From Saxidomus purpurata (Eukaryota; Mollusca; Bivalvia; Venerida; Veneridae), in contig JAFMSR010000007.1 in the NCBI GenBank assembly GCA_022818135.1, positions 28,111,980 through 28,175,979 of the forward strand: 64,000 nucleotides of DNA. The letters run 5' to 3'. The position numbers were made by a program, and so were the translations under genes. Numbering within the stretch: position 1 is the stretch's first letter; each line of letters opens with the position of its first letter. Of this stretch, positions 34,150 through 46,385 are shown piece by piece. The notes under the pieces were generated by a model. That model saw only the letters and a program-made list of their open reading frames with translations. It did not search any database and was not told the origin of the DNA.

Positions 34150-35235
34150 GACAATGTATGTGACTCCATGGTATAGACAATGTGACAATGTTAAAGTTAC
34201 AAGTCATGGCATAGACAATGTGACAATGCTGTAGTCACTCCAATGACATAGACAATGTGACAATGTTGTAGTCACTCCAATGGCATAGACAATGTGACAA
34301 TGCTGTAGTCACTCCAATGGCATAGACAATGTGACAATGTTGTAGTCACTCCAATGGCATAGACAATGTGACAATGTTGTAGTCACTCCAATGGCAGAGA
34401 CAATGTGACAATGTTGTAGTCACTCCAATGGCATAGACAATGTGACAATGTTGTAGTCACTCCAATGGCAGAGACAATGTGACAATGTTGTAGTCACTTC
34501 AATGGCACAGACAATGTAACAATGTTGTAGTCACTTCAATGGCACAGACAATGTAACAATGCTGTGGTCAATCCAATGGCACAGACAATGTGACAATGCT
34601 GTGGTCAATCCAATGGCATAGACAATGTGACAATGTTGTAGTCACTCCAATGGCATAGACAATGTGACAAATCTGTAGTCACTCCAATGGCACAGACAAT
34701 GTGACAATGCTGTGGTCAATCCAATGGCACAGACAATGTGACAATGCTGCAGTCACTCCAATGGCATAGGCAATGTGACAAATCTGTAAGTCACTCCAAT
34801 GGCATAGACAATGTGACAAATCTGTAGTCACTCCAATGGCACAGACAATGTTACAATGCTGCAGTCACTCCAATGGCATAGGCAATGTGACAAATCTGTA
34901 GTCACTCCAATGGCACAGACAATGTGACAATGCTGCAGTCACTCCAATGGCATAGACAATGTGACAAATCTGTAGTCACTCCAATGGCACAGACAATGTA
35001 ACAATGCTGCAGTCACTCCAATGGCATAGACAATGTGACAAATCTGTAGTCACTCCAATGGCACAGACAATGTGACAATGCTGCAGTCACTCCAATGGCA
35101 TAGGCAATGTGACAAATCTGTAAGTCACTCCAATGGCATAGACAATGTGACAAATCTGTAAGTCACTCATAGGCAATGTGACAAATCTGTAAGTCACTCC
35201 AATGGCATAGACAATGTGACAAATCTGTAGTCACT
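34150..35235. repeat. 37-bp minisatellite, about 28 copies
   Basis: The unit is 'catagacaatgtgacaatg' followed by 'ttgtagtcactccaatgg' at exactly 37-bp steps (for example 34284 and 34321). From about 34640 the array switches to 74-bp dimers that alternate 'gacaaatctgtagtcact' and 'gacaatgctgcagtcact' units. The stretch between 33970 and 34150 holds decayed units. Confidence 0.95.
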
Positions 35236-35600
35236 CCAATGGCATAGACAGTGTGACAATGCTTCAGTAACTGTTGCTCCATGGTACAGACAATGTGATA
35301 ATGCTTGATCACTCCAAATGGCATAGACTGTGTGACAATGCTTCAGTTACTGTTGCTCCATGGTACAGACAATGTGACTATGCTACAGTCATTCCAATGG
35401 CATAGACAGTGTGACAATGCTTCAGTTACTGTTGCTCCATGGTACAGACAATGTGACAATGCTACAGTCACTCCAAATGGCATAGACTGTGTGATAATCC
35501 TATACATGGCATTAAGACAATGTGACAATGCTGTACATCCCATGACATTCATAATGTGACATTGCCTTGTGCCCCCATGGCATATTATGCAATAAACTAT
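35236..35600. repeat. Composite tail of the 37-bp array
   Basis: Here 'catagacagtgtgacaatgc' alternates with 'ttcagttactgttgctccatg' and 'gtacagacaatgtga'. The composite unit of about 75-80 bp derives from the same core. Open frames on both strands (35305-35699) are by-products. Confidence 0.85.
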
Positions 35601-35699
35601 GTGATGGACCATGGTGTACAAATGTGAAATTGCCTTATCCGCCATGAAAAACACATGGAACAACTTCTTATGCTCCATATCTCTATTTATATGAAACAT

Positions 35700-37325
35700 A
35701 GCAAACCTTCATACATCTTGATAACTCCATTTTTGATTGTATATCAATAATGCAGCCCTTGCATTCTTTCCACGATAATTTGCTAGAAAATCACAAAGAT
35801 GATCCGATTAACCGATTTTCTTTCAAGACTTTATGTTTTCAAGGCTGTCTGTACAATATGTTACCAGTGTATGCGTGTGTATGTACAACACATGGCATGT
35901 GAATGCATTTATTGTACACATAAGTTCACATATTACCCTTGAATGTGTGTACCATCATGGTTTTAAGAAATAAGAAAGACATTTTAAGAGCAGTGAAAAG
36001 TGAAGATGACAAATCTGTGTAAAAGCTCTATTTCTATTGAATAGAGTGAACGTCTTAGCAGTAAAAGCAGAGTATTCAAAATGAGTAGTAGAAAGAGTAC
36101 TAAAGGGAGGTAACTCAATGCTAAAGAATCTTATTATCTAAAGACTGTGAGACTCATTTACGACAACATTAATAACGAATTACTTTTTTGGTATGGTAAA
36201 ACACTATACATGCTATATAGTCACCAAATTTTCTACATGATGCTAGCCTTAAAAGCAAGTCAAAAATATTAATTAGATCATCCCATTGGGTTAAACTAAA
36301 GAAACGGAGACAAAATGAAAGTAATTTCTGAAACCTGAAAAACTACGGGTATATCTAGCATAATAGAAGGAAAAAGTGTTGAAAACACAAAAATCATGCA
36401 GTTTGAGAAAATGGTATTGTCATTTTGAGTTCATTTTTAACATCCAATCTTGTAATAAACTTGCTTACAAATATTCATTCTGGCACTTATTATGATACAA
36501 ATATTTTGGCCTCCGTGCAATATAGGTTGCAGCCCACTCTATATATAGAACCTGAAAAATCCAAACACTTTGGCAAAACTGCACATTCTCAGTCACAATT
36601 TGTACCAGAAAATTGTCTCAGTCAAAGCATCATCATGTCAACACGTCAACATGCTCAAATCACATCAGTGAACAACAAAGACCGCCCACTCTGGTCACAC
36701 AAGCTTAGAAAACATTCCAATTTTTTACAAGTTACAAGCTGCAATTTTTGCACTATTCTTTCTCACTATGATAGGAATCGATCAGAGGAACTAGTAATTA
36801 AGTTAATGAGTAATTGCATGAGGAATCTTAGATATGCTGGGCTTATCATAACTGTCATAGGTGGGGTAATTAAAACTTCCTGCAACCAGGTTTCTGCAGT
36901 TGATGTTCACTGTGTGCAGAAATTCCACTAGAATGACTAAATGTGAGGCGTAATGTTTGTAATGTTTTCATGAGTATTGTGTGAAAATGTGTCCCAACAT
37001 GTATGATACTTGTTATGTTTTTAAGCATATTGGCCGGGTACCAGTGCTATTGCAATGTGTAGCGAGATACAATAATTATGTACTTCTAAAGTGTTGCTCA
37101 TTTTGTTTAGAACATAAGTAGTGTCCTAATATCAATAATTAGAACCTTTTATTATGTCCTTTTAAACTGAAATTATCCATTTAATAGTTTGCAGTCTTGT
37201 TGCAATTTGATAGAAAATGTTGACTTTAAAGGAATTTGGTAAGTAACTCAGTCCAGATTCATTTCAAAGTATATTAGCGGGAACAGCATATGACTATGAA
37301 ATAAGCAGGAATTTGACATAAAAGT
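35700..37325. other. Spacer; one unexplained 168-codon open frame
   Basis: The longest non-repeat open frame outside the receptor lies at 36425-36931 on the plus strand. It opens on TTG rather than ATG, shows no domain, signal peptide or low-complexity bias, and has no clear splice sites. I do not call it a gene. Confidence 0.35.
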
Positions 37326-37329
37326 ATTA

Positions 37330-38625
37330 AATAAATAGGATCCTCTGTACTTGAATAACTTGAAATAGTGAGGATTCTCTGTACTTGCATAGTTAAATAT
37401 TGAGGTTTCTCTGTACAGTAAACTCCCTGAATTTAACCGGACCCTGTCTGGACAAGGGAAAAAGTCCGGTATTCTGAGAGTTCCGGTTTTCAGGAAACTT
37501 ATCAACAGATTAAAATATGCTCAGAATCGGACTTCCTGACTGACTCCTTTAATTGAAACAAAGAACATAAACAATGTTTAAGTAAACAACTATATATTTT
37601 ATTTTAGGAAATAACCCATACCTTATAAAACAAAATCTAACATCATGTTTTACTAAAACTTCTTATTTTTTCATTGGTCATTTTGATACAGCCGATGGTA
37701 TGCAGAATGAAGACCTCAAATAATTAAGTAAACACAAACCTTAGCAAATAAATCGGTGCTAATTGGATGCATAGTTACCAATAATGCTAATAATGTTTGT
37801 CTTAAAATATATCTCTACAACAAAAGATCAAAAGTTGCGGCCGTAATTAATGAGTGGCGTAATTAAGCAATTATTCACGCAACATTAATTGTAGTTGGCG
37901 AATTGTACTCCCACACCTACAAGTATTTTTCACGCCTTAAAGATCACATGCGCGACTGATAAATGGTAAACAATTGAAAATGACACCTGTGTTGAGTTGA
38001 TGATACCAACCATATGATCGAATCGTGAATACACAGTCAAACTTTTGACACTTGAGCATGACATGTAGCGTCCGGTTTTCAGGAATAAAATATTGTTCAA
38101 AATCGTCTAGAATCTGCAAAAAATCGTCCGGAGTCCGGAATTCTGAGAGTCCGGTATTCTGAGAGTTTTTTACAATGAATTTAATAGAAGAAATTACGGG
38201 ACTTCGAAAATCGTCCGATTTTCTGAGGATTCCGGTTTTCTGAGAGTCCGGTTTTCAGGGAGTTTACTGTACTTGCATAGTTAAATATTGAGGTTTTTCA
38301 GTACTTGCATACTAGTTAAATATTTAGGATCCTCTGTACTTGCATAGTGAAATAGTGAGGATCCTCTGTACTTGCATAGTTAAATAATGAGGATTCTCTG
38401 TACTTGCATAGTTAAATATTGAGGTTTCTCTGTACTTGCATAGTTAGATATTGAGGATCCTCTGTACTTGCATTGTAAAATATTGAGGATCCTCACTACT
38501 TGCATAGAAAAATAATGAGGATCCTCTGTACTTGCATTGTTAAATATTGAGGATCCCCTGTACATGCATATGGAAGATCCTCAATACTTGCATAGTAAAA
38601 TACTAAGGATCCTCTGTACTTGTAC
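37330..38625. repeat. 32-bp minisatellite split by an insertion
   Basis: The unit is 'tgaggatcctctgtacttgc' followed by 'atagttaaatat'. About three copies lie at 37330-37415 and about eleven at 38270-38625. The 854-bp element between them interrupts a single unit at the 'ctctgtacttgcat' phrase. Confidence 0.9.
37416..38269. mobile_element. Non-autonomous Tigger/pogo-like DNA transposon, 854 bp
   Basis: The ends are CAGTAAACTCCCTGAA and its exact inverse TTCAGGGAGTTTACTG, flanked by a TA duplication (37414-37415 and 38270-38271). Removing the element and one TA restores the minisatellite phrase 'ctctgtacttgcat'. CAG ends with TA target duplication are the signature of the pogo/Tigger branch of Tc1/mariner. 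Subterminal 'gtccggtattctgagag' and 'tccggttttc' motifs recur at both ends and may be transposase-binding repeats. No transposase remnant is recognised, so it must have moved in trans. Confidence 0.9.
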
Positions 38626-38796
38626 ATTGGAGTGCTGTAAATTGGTCATTTGTTCCACAGACTTTGACTAATTAGTGCCAAGTGTTCTTGAGTAAATTAA
38701 ATTCATTTAGATATTCAAGTACAGGTGGTACATACATTAGATAGTATTATAAAGCTGGACAGTTCCCTCTTACTGATCCACTGATATGGCTTGATC

Positions 38797-38985
38797 TTGT
38801 CCGCCTCTGTGGTCCAGTGGTTAGAGTCACTGACTTGAAATCGCCACAACCTCTCAGAGATTGAGGACATAGGTCTGAGCCCTGCTCCTAACTATGTCTC
38901 TTTATTCCAAAAAGTTGGCAGTTTCTTACAACAACATAAGGACTGAACAAACAGCTATAGTAGCTACGGAAATATAAATCTAACT
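38797..38985 (+). mobile_element. tRNA-derived SINE
   Basis: The A-box-like 'tggtccagtggtta' (38810-38823) and B-box-like 'ggtctgagccc' (38872-38882) are spaced as in a tRNA head. A short body follows. The related copy at 60.75 kb shares 'ccg(c/a)ct' and 'ctgtggtc'. It has no coding capacity. Confidence 0.6.
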
Positions 38986-38989
38986 CAGA

Positions 38990-39600
38990 CTAAATATTTA
39001 ACAAAACAAATTTACAGACAATTGTTTTGTTTAGATTGCAATGGAACACTGTTATTTATTTACAAATCATGAATTCTATTTACTTTCTATATGTAAGGCA
39101 ACTTGTTTTCCTCGTCTCGTACAAATGTATAATGATTTAAACATTCAATCTTTTTTCCACACATAAAATCTACAAACAAACTGTAGAACATCAGAACATC
39201 AGCCCTAGAAATAGCCTGAGCAGCTCTCTGGAGAAAACGAACATTAAAAACCACTTTTCCAGATCACTTAAAGTAATAGTTAATAATTTAAAAGCTATTC
39301 CCAGTGAAAATATACAATGTTTCAAAGATGATGAACTTTAATCTGAGATGTGATTGAGATTTGCCTATTTGGTATTCATATTTTTTCACTTCTTTAAGTG
39401 TATTCCTCCCTGAACCTTCAAGAGGTAATTAAGACATTTCAATGAAACATTCAGGTCCATTTTCAGTCCAGTTTAGATTTAGCTATAACAGGTCATGTTA
39501 ATTTGAAACATTTATACCCAGCCTCCCAACCCCCTCATCCAATCATCTTTCAGAACGAATCATCAAATATCTAAGTAAGTATTTCTGTAGTTTTTAAACT
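38990..39600. other. Spacer, nothing recognised
   Basis: AT-rich, no element seen. Confidence 0.4.
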
Positions 39601-39602
39601 GT

Positions 39603-39641
39603 ACACACACACACGCACACTCACACACACACACACATACA
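39603..39641. repeat. Interrupted (CA)n microsatellite
   Basis: About 39 bp of CA repeats broken by 'cgcacact'. Confidence 0.95.
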
Positions 39642-39644
39642 GGG

Positions 39645-40034
39645 ACTTCCATCATTCTTAAAATGGCGGGGGGCATGAGTACTTAGTTCATTTGGAATAC
39701 AGAAACCTGTGGAGAGGTTGGGCAAAAGTTCATTAATATATACGTCAACAACACTGATGGAAACTAGTTACAATGTACTGTGCTCTAGAGTGGCGACTAC
39801 TAAGACAGTGTTGTTTATCCCATGAAAAAATCATTGTTACCAATCATTCTGAGACGGAATATCAGTCTGCAAAATCTTTACATTCCCGCCATTGTAACAG
39901 ACTGAAAATAAATTAATGTCTCCTAACCACATATTTCTATACTGCCTCTAGTCCTATTCATGGTGTATTTGAAATATTGGACCAACTGAAAACAAAACAA
40001 AGACTGTTTGTCAGGTTTCAAAGAGAGGCTTGAG
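39645..40034. other. Spacer, nothing recognised
   Basis: No gene or element was recognised. Confidence 0.4.
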
Positions 40035-40035
40035 C

Positions 40036-40282
40036 TTAAAAATGCCTGACCTGTGAGGGATCTAAACAATGGCTGTCCCATAAGGGCTCTGAACAATGCC
40101 AGTCCCATTAGGACTCTACAAATGCTTGTCCGGCTCTAAAATGCCTGTCCCTTGATGGCTCTAAAATGCCTGTCCCTTGATGGCTCTAAAATACCTGTCC
40201 CTTGAGGGCTCTAAAATGTCTGTCCCATGAGGGCTATCCCATTAGGGCTCTAGAATGCCTGTCACGTGAACGCTCTAAACAA
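40036..40282. repeat. Minisatellite, 25-bp unit, about 9 copies
   Basis: 'atgcctgtcccttgagggct' plus 'ctaaa' repeats, with the best copies at about 40130-40220 and diverged copies at the edges. Confidence 0.85.
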
Positions 40283-40284
40283 TT

Positions 40285-41960
40285 GTTTTTGAGTGTCCAA
40301 ATAATTACTCATACTCCCTTGTCTAACACAGGTTTCTCCTTTTTAAATGTTATATTAAAGATACTGAATCTGTTATAGTCCTAAGTAACTGTTGTTCTTG
40401 CATTTTACCATCTTACTGCAAGTATTATATGAGAAACAGCAGTAGTTTTCCATTTCAGGGTTTTTTGCAAGCGCTAGAACTGGTCAATTTTCTTTAGAAT
40501 TGATCCAGTGGGTTTGACACCTTTTTCCTTGTAAATATTACTGATGAGAGGCATTTCAGAAATATTGGATTATCTATCTTCATTAAATTTTATGGTCTTC
40601 TGTAATGGAGGTAATAAAAGAATATATCTAGAAAGTAAACAAAGAGTTATATTGACCTCAAAGAATGACCTTGGCCTTGAACTGTGCTGGGAGAAACTTT
40701 TCATGTCTTTTGAGTGTGACCTTCACCTTCAGCCATGGCCAACACAATCTGTACTTGACATTAATAAACAGACCTATGACGAATCATATCCTCAGCAAAG
40801 CCAATGTTGTATCCCCTGCTATCAGGGAAGACATAATTCTTCAGCCTCCCCAAAAAGTAATTCTTCACTGTTTTCACAACACATTTGTATATTTTGCCTC
40901 AGATATTATCAGCAGAAATAAGCAAATAAGATCATAAAACGTTTATTTCTTTTTCAAAACCAGACTGCAGTTAAAGTTAATAAACATTCCAGCAAGAAGT
41001 TCTCTCTGTTTCTAGAACTTTGAATGAAATTGAGTGTATCAATGGACTGAAGTTGTCAATTAGCTGACTCGTTTAACAGCCTAATGGCTTCCAAACAAAT
41101 CTGAGTGTCAAAAATGTCTGTAAATTGAATGATGATTCCTTAACAAGATGAACTGTTTACTTCTTCTGACAGAGTTTCTTTCCTGAGCCAAAGAGTTTTT
41201 AAAAGGTACATGGATAAAGTGAAATTATGAATGAATTACGCATGGGCCCCGTGTACAGGGTGTAGGCAGTTAATCACAGGTGCGTGGCTTGTGCATGAAA
41301 TTGTCCACCTAATTAGTTAAAACTTATACTGTGTTCAAATACGATTCACCTGTTCATCTGTTGAAAACAGGTGCAGAATTTTAATCGAACAAGCAAAAAT
41401 GTAAATGCCTTCTGCTCATTTTTGCATTGCTGTTTTCATTTCACATCCCCGAGGCCAAGATAGGTGTACAATGTATTGGAGATTCATAAGTTTATGGCAT
41501 ACTTGCAGCAGCACAAAACTACTGTCATTGGTCCATTGAGAAAAGACCCGCCGGTTTATGAAAGTTAGTGAAAGTAAGCATCACTGTGTATATATTAACT
41601 CCCACTAATCTTATAGTATCATAATTATTATTTAACCAATGGTATACAGAATAAAGTCCAAGGCAAACTTTTCTCTGAAGTATTTCAATGGCAGTAACTT
41701 CATTAACTTGAGACATCAGGGCTACCATTCAAAATGAACAAAGAAAAACAAGGCAATACAAGTCAAATCATAGCTCCACTTTGTACCTCACTGATGGGTA
41801 CATCGCCATGATGCAGAACTATCTGAGACTATTGTAAAAACTAAATTTTTTCTGATCACATGCTTCTGTATAGGATGTTCCAAGTATTGCAATCAATGCA
41901 CAACTAGTAAATGTTTCCAGCACACGCATTACAATGTAATAAAGTACAACTGATGTATTT
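40285..41960. other. Spacer with a repeat-like 'tgaccttc' segment
   Basis: The segment 40620-40760 has 'aagaatgaccttggccttga' and 'gtgaccttcaccttcagcc', wording common in bivalve repeats. It overlaps a 125-codon open frame with no motif, not called as a gene. Confidence 0.4.
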
Positions 41961-41964
41961 GATG

Positions 41965-42385
41965 GACACTGTATTAAGTGCCAGCTAACAAGCATCTGGC
42001 ACTGATGTAAAGTATTAAGTGCAACAAAGATGTATCTGGCACTGACATCACACTGTATTAAGTGCAACAAAGATGTATCTGGCACTACGTCACTGTTTTG
42101 CAAAGCTGACATCACACTGTATTAAGTGCAACAAAGATGTATCTGACACTGACACTCTCACACTGTATTAAGTGCAACAAAGATGTATCTGGCACTGACG
42201 TCACACTGTATAAAGTGCAGCAAAGATGTATCTCCCCCGGCACATGTCTGCATGAGTCACACTGTATTAAGTGCAACAAAGACGTATCTGGCAGACGCCA
42301 CACTGTATTAACTGCAAAACGTATCTGGCACTGACATCACTTTAAGTACAAAAGCGTATCCTGGCCTGATGCACTTAAAGTGCAG
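41965..42385. repeat. Minisatellite, unit about 43-45 bp, 9-10 copies
   Basis: The core 'cactgtattaagtgcaacaa' then 'agatgtatctggcactgac' recurs, with scattered deletions toward the right end. Open frames on both strands are by-products. Confidence 0.85.
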
Positions 42386-42550
42386 CAATTATGCACAAAT
42401 AGCTTTTGGTCTAGATTCATTGGTATCTGGTCAATGGTTGCTGAGAAATAGTGGAAACAAAATGTTCACAGACACATAGACTAACGGCATGGACAAGGTG
42501 ACTCCAGTATATCCACCCTTAAACTTTGTTTATGGTGGTATAAGATAATG
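42386..42550 (+). mobile_element. 3' end of a Helentron-like element
   Basis: After the array, 'gtgactccagtatatccacc' and 'cttaaactttgttta' run to 'tggtggtataa' at about 42541. The E1 3' end has the same plan ('gggtgactcctatatacccc', 'taaacttcgtttt', 'gggggtata'). The last part folds as a hairpin (tatccaccc with tggtggta). The minisatellite just upstream may be the element's tandem core. Confidence 0.55.
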
Positions 42551-42554
42551 AAGG

Positions 42555-43230
42555 ATATGGTAAAATGGCAATATGACAAATTTAAAGATTAATCTTTTCC
42601 AAAATCAAAAACTGGGACTCAAACTAACAACAGTATTTCTAACAGTTATCATCACTACAAGTTATTTCTACCTTTGGGATGATACTCTAAAATATTGCTC
42701 ATAACTACAGGCTAAGTTCTTAAATTATGCATGAAGATTATGAACTATTCTTAATAATCTGTAACTCTTTATCAGTTACCAAGTTACCAACACAAAAAAA
42801 ACACTCTTTCCTCAACAAAAACTAATTGTTCATGGAAAATTCATTTTCTAAGCAAGCATGCAGTATGAAATATAACTAACAGCCATCTACTGCCTGATTT
42901 TGTAATAAATATTAATTTTGCTCCTCATAAAATCTTTTCAGTTTTTTTTTCTGCTGAAAAATATAGGTAAACCAATTTCACTAACATCTCATTGCTAATA
43001 AGCACAATAAGTAGGATAAAGAATTCATAGTACAGTTACAAATCTGCTCAACATAGTCAGTCCATGATGATTTCAATACTCACACAGACATGCATCCTCC
43101 TTAATCCAGATTATTCATGACGCATGTACACTTCATTAAATACTGACTGGAGGGAAGGGGAAGAAATTAGCTGAGGATTTCTGACAATGATGGACAGGTG
43201 GACCGTCTATGTAATTTACATGTATTAGGA
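42555..43230. other. Spacer, nothing recognised
   Basis: AT-rich without element or gene. Confidence 0.4.
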
Positions 43231-43231
43231 T

Positions 43232-43316
43232 TCATCCATACGGTTCTATAGAAAATCCACACAAGCATTAGGGACAGGAGACTAATTAATTTTTTTCTAT
43301 AGAACAAGTATGGATA
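43232..43316. repeat. Imperfect inverted repeat, arms about 20 bp
   Basis: 'catccatacggttctatagaaaa' near 43233-43254 is inverted as 'ttttctatagaac' plus 'aagtatggata' near 43294-43316, with a spacer of about 40 bp. A foldback or MITE remnant is likely. Confidence 0.7.
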
Positions 43317-43319
43317 AAC

Positions 43320-44190
43320 AATAACATTATACAGTACTATATAAGTCATGGAAGCTTTATTTTGTCGTCCAATGAAAACGCTGCGTTTCAACCAATTTAT
43401 CGTTCACCCATGTCATGTTTTTTACTAACAACTTTCATGAACTTTTAATTACTATGTCACTGTTATTGAAACTTAAACTTCAGTAGTACTGAGAAATACG
43501 AAAACTTAGAGAAAATATTAAATCTAATTTATTTTGTAAGTTAACGTAATTAGTGTAACTAACGTTACATATACCAGTATTTTGTCATCTTTTGTCAAAG
43601 TTTTTTTCTCACAATATTTGGTTTTGCCTGCCTTAGTTGTTTAATCCAACATTATGCAATTAATACATTTTTATATGAATCATGCAGTAACACATGCTTC
43701 TTGTTTCTTAGAGAAATGGAACCAACGAATGTTACATCTTTTATTCCAAGGAAAAGATAAACGAATTTCGGAAGCATCAGTTTGTTTTTACAAAGTACTC
43801 AAAACTTTGAACATCATAAAAACATAACTATGCTAAGCATATGTCTTCCTTCAATAAAATGTATAGATAAAATTTCTGGGAAGCTAAGGAACCTGCCCAT
43901 TAACCGAGAAAACAGAGACCCTAAAAAAAAAACATGAGTGGTGAAAACACAAGAGGAATAAAAAGAAGTTAATGTGACATAAATCAAAGTTTTTTACTAA
44001 TTAGCCCTGATATAATAGAGGTATAAAAATGTCTCTGGCAAGAAGTTTTTTAAATGATCTATTACAAATACAAGGGTGCACATTATGTCCAGACTCCCAG
44101 TACTGTTCCGATTGGTGGAGGTTAATTGTTAAACAAATACATTAGACTTAATTATTACTGAACAATACGCTCCTGGTGGCGAGTGATAGT
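43320..44190. other. Spacer, nothing recognised
   Basis: No gene or element was recognised. Confidence 0.4.
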
Positions 44191-44310
44191 ATTTATGCAA
44201 ATGGTGCAGATCACAATCAGCCTGTGCATCCTTCCAGTTTCATTATGATCCCCAGTGCTTGCAATTCAGTCAGTAAATTTGCATAAATCACCGCTTTCAA
44301 CAACAGTTTA

Positions 44311-44691
44311 CTAAAGACAATCGTGGCTTTTTGATTTGATTTGAATAGGATTTTATCAAAGTCTGTCCATGAGAGCATTTGTGTTAGCTTTTTTTCTTGG
44401 ATGAGACCCCTTCATGTCTCCAATCATGCATATATATTACTGAAATTAATTTTATTTAAGCCAAAAAAGGAGAAATTTATCTGACTGGAATTTCCAGCCA
44501 GTTTTTGCAAAAGAGTGTTTTTGATTGGTTGCCAAAAAGTAGGTCAACCTCGGTGACCAATGAGATCTGTTAGTATATACTTTTGACTTCCTAAGACAAT
44601 TGTGGTTTGATTTGATTTGAATTTAATTTTATGAAGGTTCGTCCATGAGAGCAAATGTTTTAATTTTTTCTTCATGGATGAGACCCATGAC
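44311..44691. repeat. Direct duplication of about 100 bp, offset 280 bp
   Basis: Copies at 44311-44410 and 44591-44691 share 'aagacaat(c/t)gtgg', 'tttgatttgatttgaat', 'tccatgagagca' and 'ttggatgagaccc'. Divergence is clear. Just upstream, 44205-44230 has the 'gtgcagatcacaatcagcct' phrase also seen near 29.74 kb. Confidence 0.8.
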
Positions 44692-44694
44692 AAA

Positions 44695-45015
44695 CATGGT
44701 AGTTTAGATTCTTCATTATATCAAATAATTTTATTCTTTCATATTATTTAATTTATTAAATTGGGATAAACAATCACCTTTCTAATAAATCATAAAAAAG
44801 AAGTTGCAGTTTTATTGCTGTTATATATTCTATATGTATGACAATAGCTAAAATCATATTATATTAGGAAAATTTATTACCTCCCTTTAAAAGCACTTAA
44901 AAAGTCAATATTTAATCAAGACTTCTGAAATGCTTTTAGAAGGATAATCTTTGTTAGATATTATTTTCATGTGTTTTACTAAATAATAATACACACATTG
45001 TCCGATTCAAGTTTC
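44695..45015. other. Spacer, nothing recognised
   Basis: AT-rich sequence. Confidence 0.4.
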
Positions 45016-45021
45016 ACTGAG

Positions 45022-45193
45022 CTATCCGTCTGATTTAGCGGCATTATACACATGGCCTCCCTCCACCACTACCAGTTCCAACTGAGACACAAGCTCATTT
45101 TTCTCATTTTTCTCAGAAGGCTGATGACCTATTATTTTTACATTAGTTTGCTCAAAAGTAATGTTTGAACGTCTCGTCTGCAAATAATTAAGA
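45022..45193 (-). CDS. Possible terminal coding exon, function unknown
   Basis: On the minus strand a pyrimidine-rich 'tttcttaattatttgcag' just above 45180 would serve as a splice acceptor. It is followed by about 55 in-frame codons to a TAG at about 45022. The inferred residues are mixed and hydrophilic, with a Lys/Glu/Asn-rich middle and a C-terminal segment 'ELVSQLELVVVEGGHVYN'. Local base composition is GC-richer than the flanks. I recognise no domain and no matching upstream exon. It could equally be a chance open frame. Confidence 0.25.
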
Positions 45194-45229
45194 AATTCTG
45201 AATGCTTGATCATTGAAAAAAACTTTGAT

Positions 45230-46380
45230 AAATGACAATAAATTTCATGAATATTTTTACAGAAAATTATTTCTCTTTGTATATTTTCAGGCTGAATACA
45301 TTTTGAAATCTCAATTCATGTTGTTTCATGAAAAATGATCAATTGCTTAACATTTGAAATTAAAACACAATAGTGAATTGCAAAATTTAAAGGTTTAATT
45401 ATTGCTAAACATGAGATATATGAGACATTTTCATGTACTATTTCAAGGGTATACTTCAAAAATTGTCCATTACTTATAAATTAGGCTGGTGGCCTAACTT
45501 TTTTTATTTTGTATTCTGACTTATTAGATATTTTAATCTAACAACAAACCAAATTTCATGAAATTTTGGATGCTAGAAAAAATGATGAAACTGTAGTGAT
45601 CGTCTTTGATGTCAGGATGGACTGTTGAAGTCCATGTTTACCATTGTTATATTAGGGGTTAGGTAACAGATTTAAAATAAGTGTACATTTGTTCATCTCG
45701 CCAAGGCAGATGGCATTTTCCATTTGCTTCTATTACATGTGAAAATGCTGGCACACATTTCTTATCTATCCAAGAATGATGATGTAGGCATTAATTTTCT
45801 CACCATAATCTACCAGAAACTATACAGTAATCACTTTCTGATAAAATATGTCCAAAAATTCTGCAGATAATTTGTGTACCAGTCAATTTCTTTCATTTGT
45901 TTTCTTATAATAACAGCCAATCAGCAATGAAAGTCTTTAACTGTCACAATAAAGTATTAAGTGGAAATGCAAAGCTTGCATTTCTTCCAGGATCTATAGG
46001 AGTGATCGTGTTTGCAAACAAAACCCTGTATTATGCAATATTTTCAGTTGATAAGAGATCAATGCGGTGGGCAGCGGTTGGCAGTTTGGCAGTCCGTGTT
46101 TTTGTACTGGTAGGGGTGTTTTTTCAACGGCCCTAACTTTTTTAAAACAAAAGATATCTTAAAATTGTTTATATCACTGAAAAGCTTATCAAACACTTTA
46201 TTCAGTATATGAAAAATTCGCAAGCATGTACCTAACACTGTTTTCGTAAATGGTTATAGCAGCAACAAGCCTTTATGAAAAATCAAGTGTCAGTATTTTT
46301 TTTCAAAAGAGATATTTTAATGTGAAAATATGAGTATCAAGGGCATTTCATAACTTTTTGAATTCTAAAAATCCTTCAGA
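45230..46380. other. Spacer, nothing supported
   Basis: A 79-codon open frame (45897-46136, plus strand) follows an acceptor-like 'tttcttataataacag', but it starts on TTG and has no motif. Confidence 0.35.
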
Positions 46381-46385
46381 TAGTA

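Noticed and set aside
40544..40937. 125- and 90-codon overlapping plus-strand frames
   Set aside because: Two frames over the same DNA with 'tgaccttc' repeat wording, no domain, no splice context.
45897..46136. 79-codon plus-strand frame after an acceptor-like site
   Set aside because: It begins on TTG and has no recognisable domain. A single weak acceptor match is not enough.
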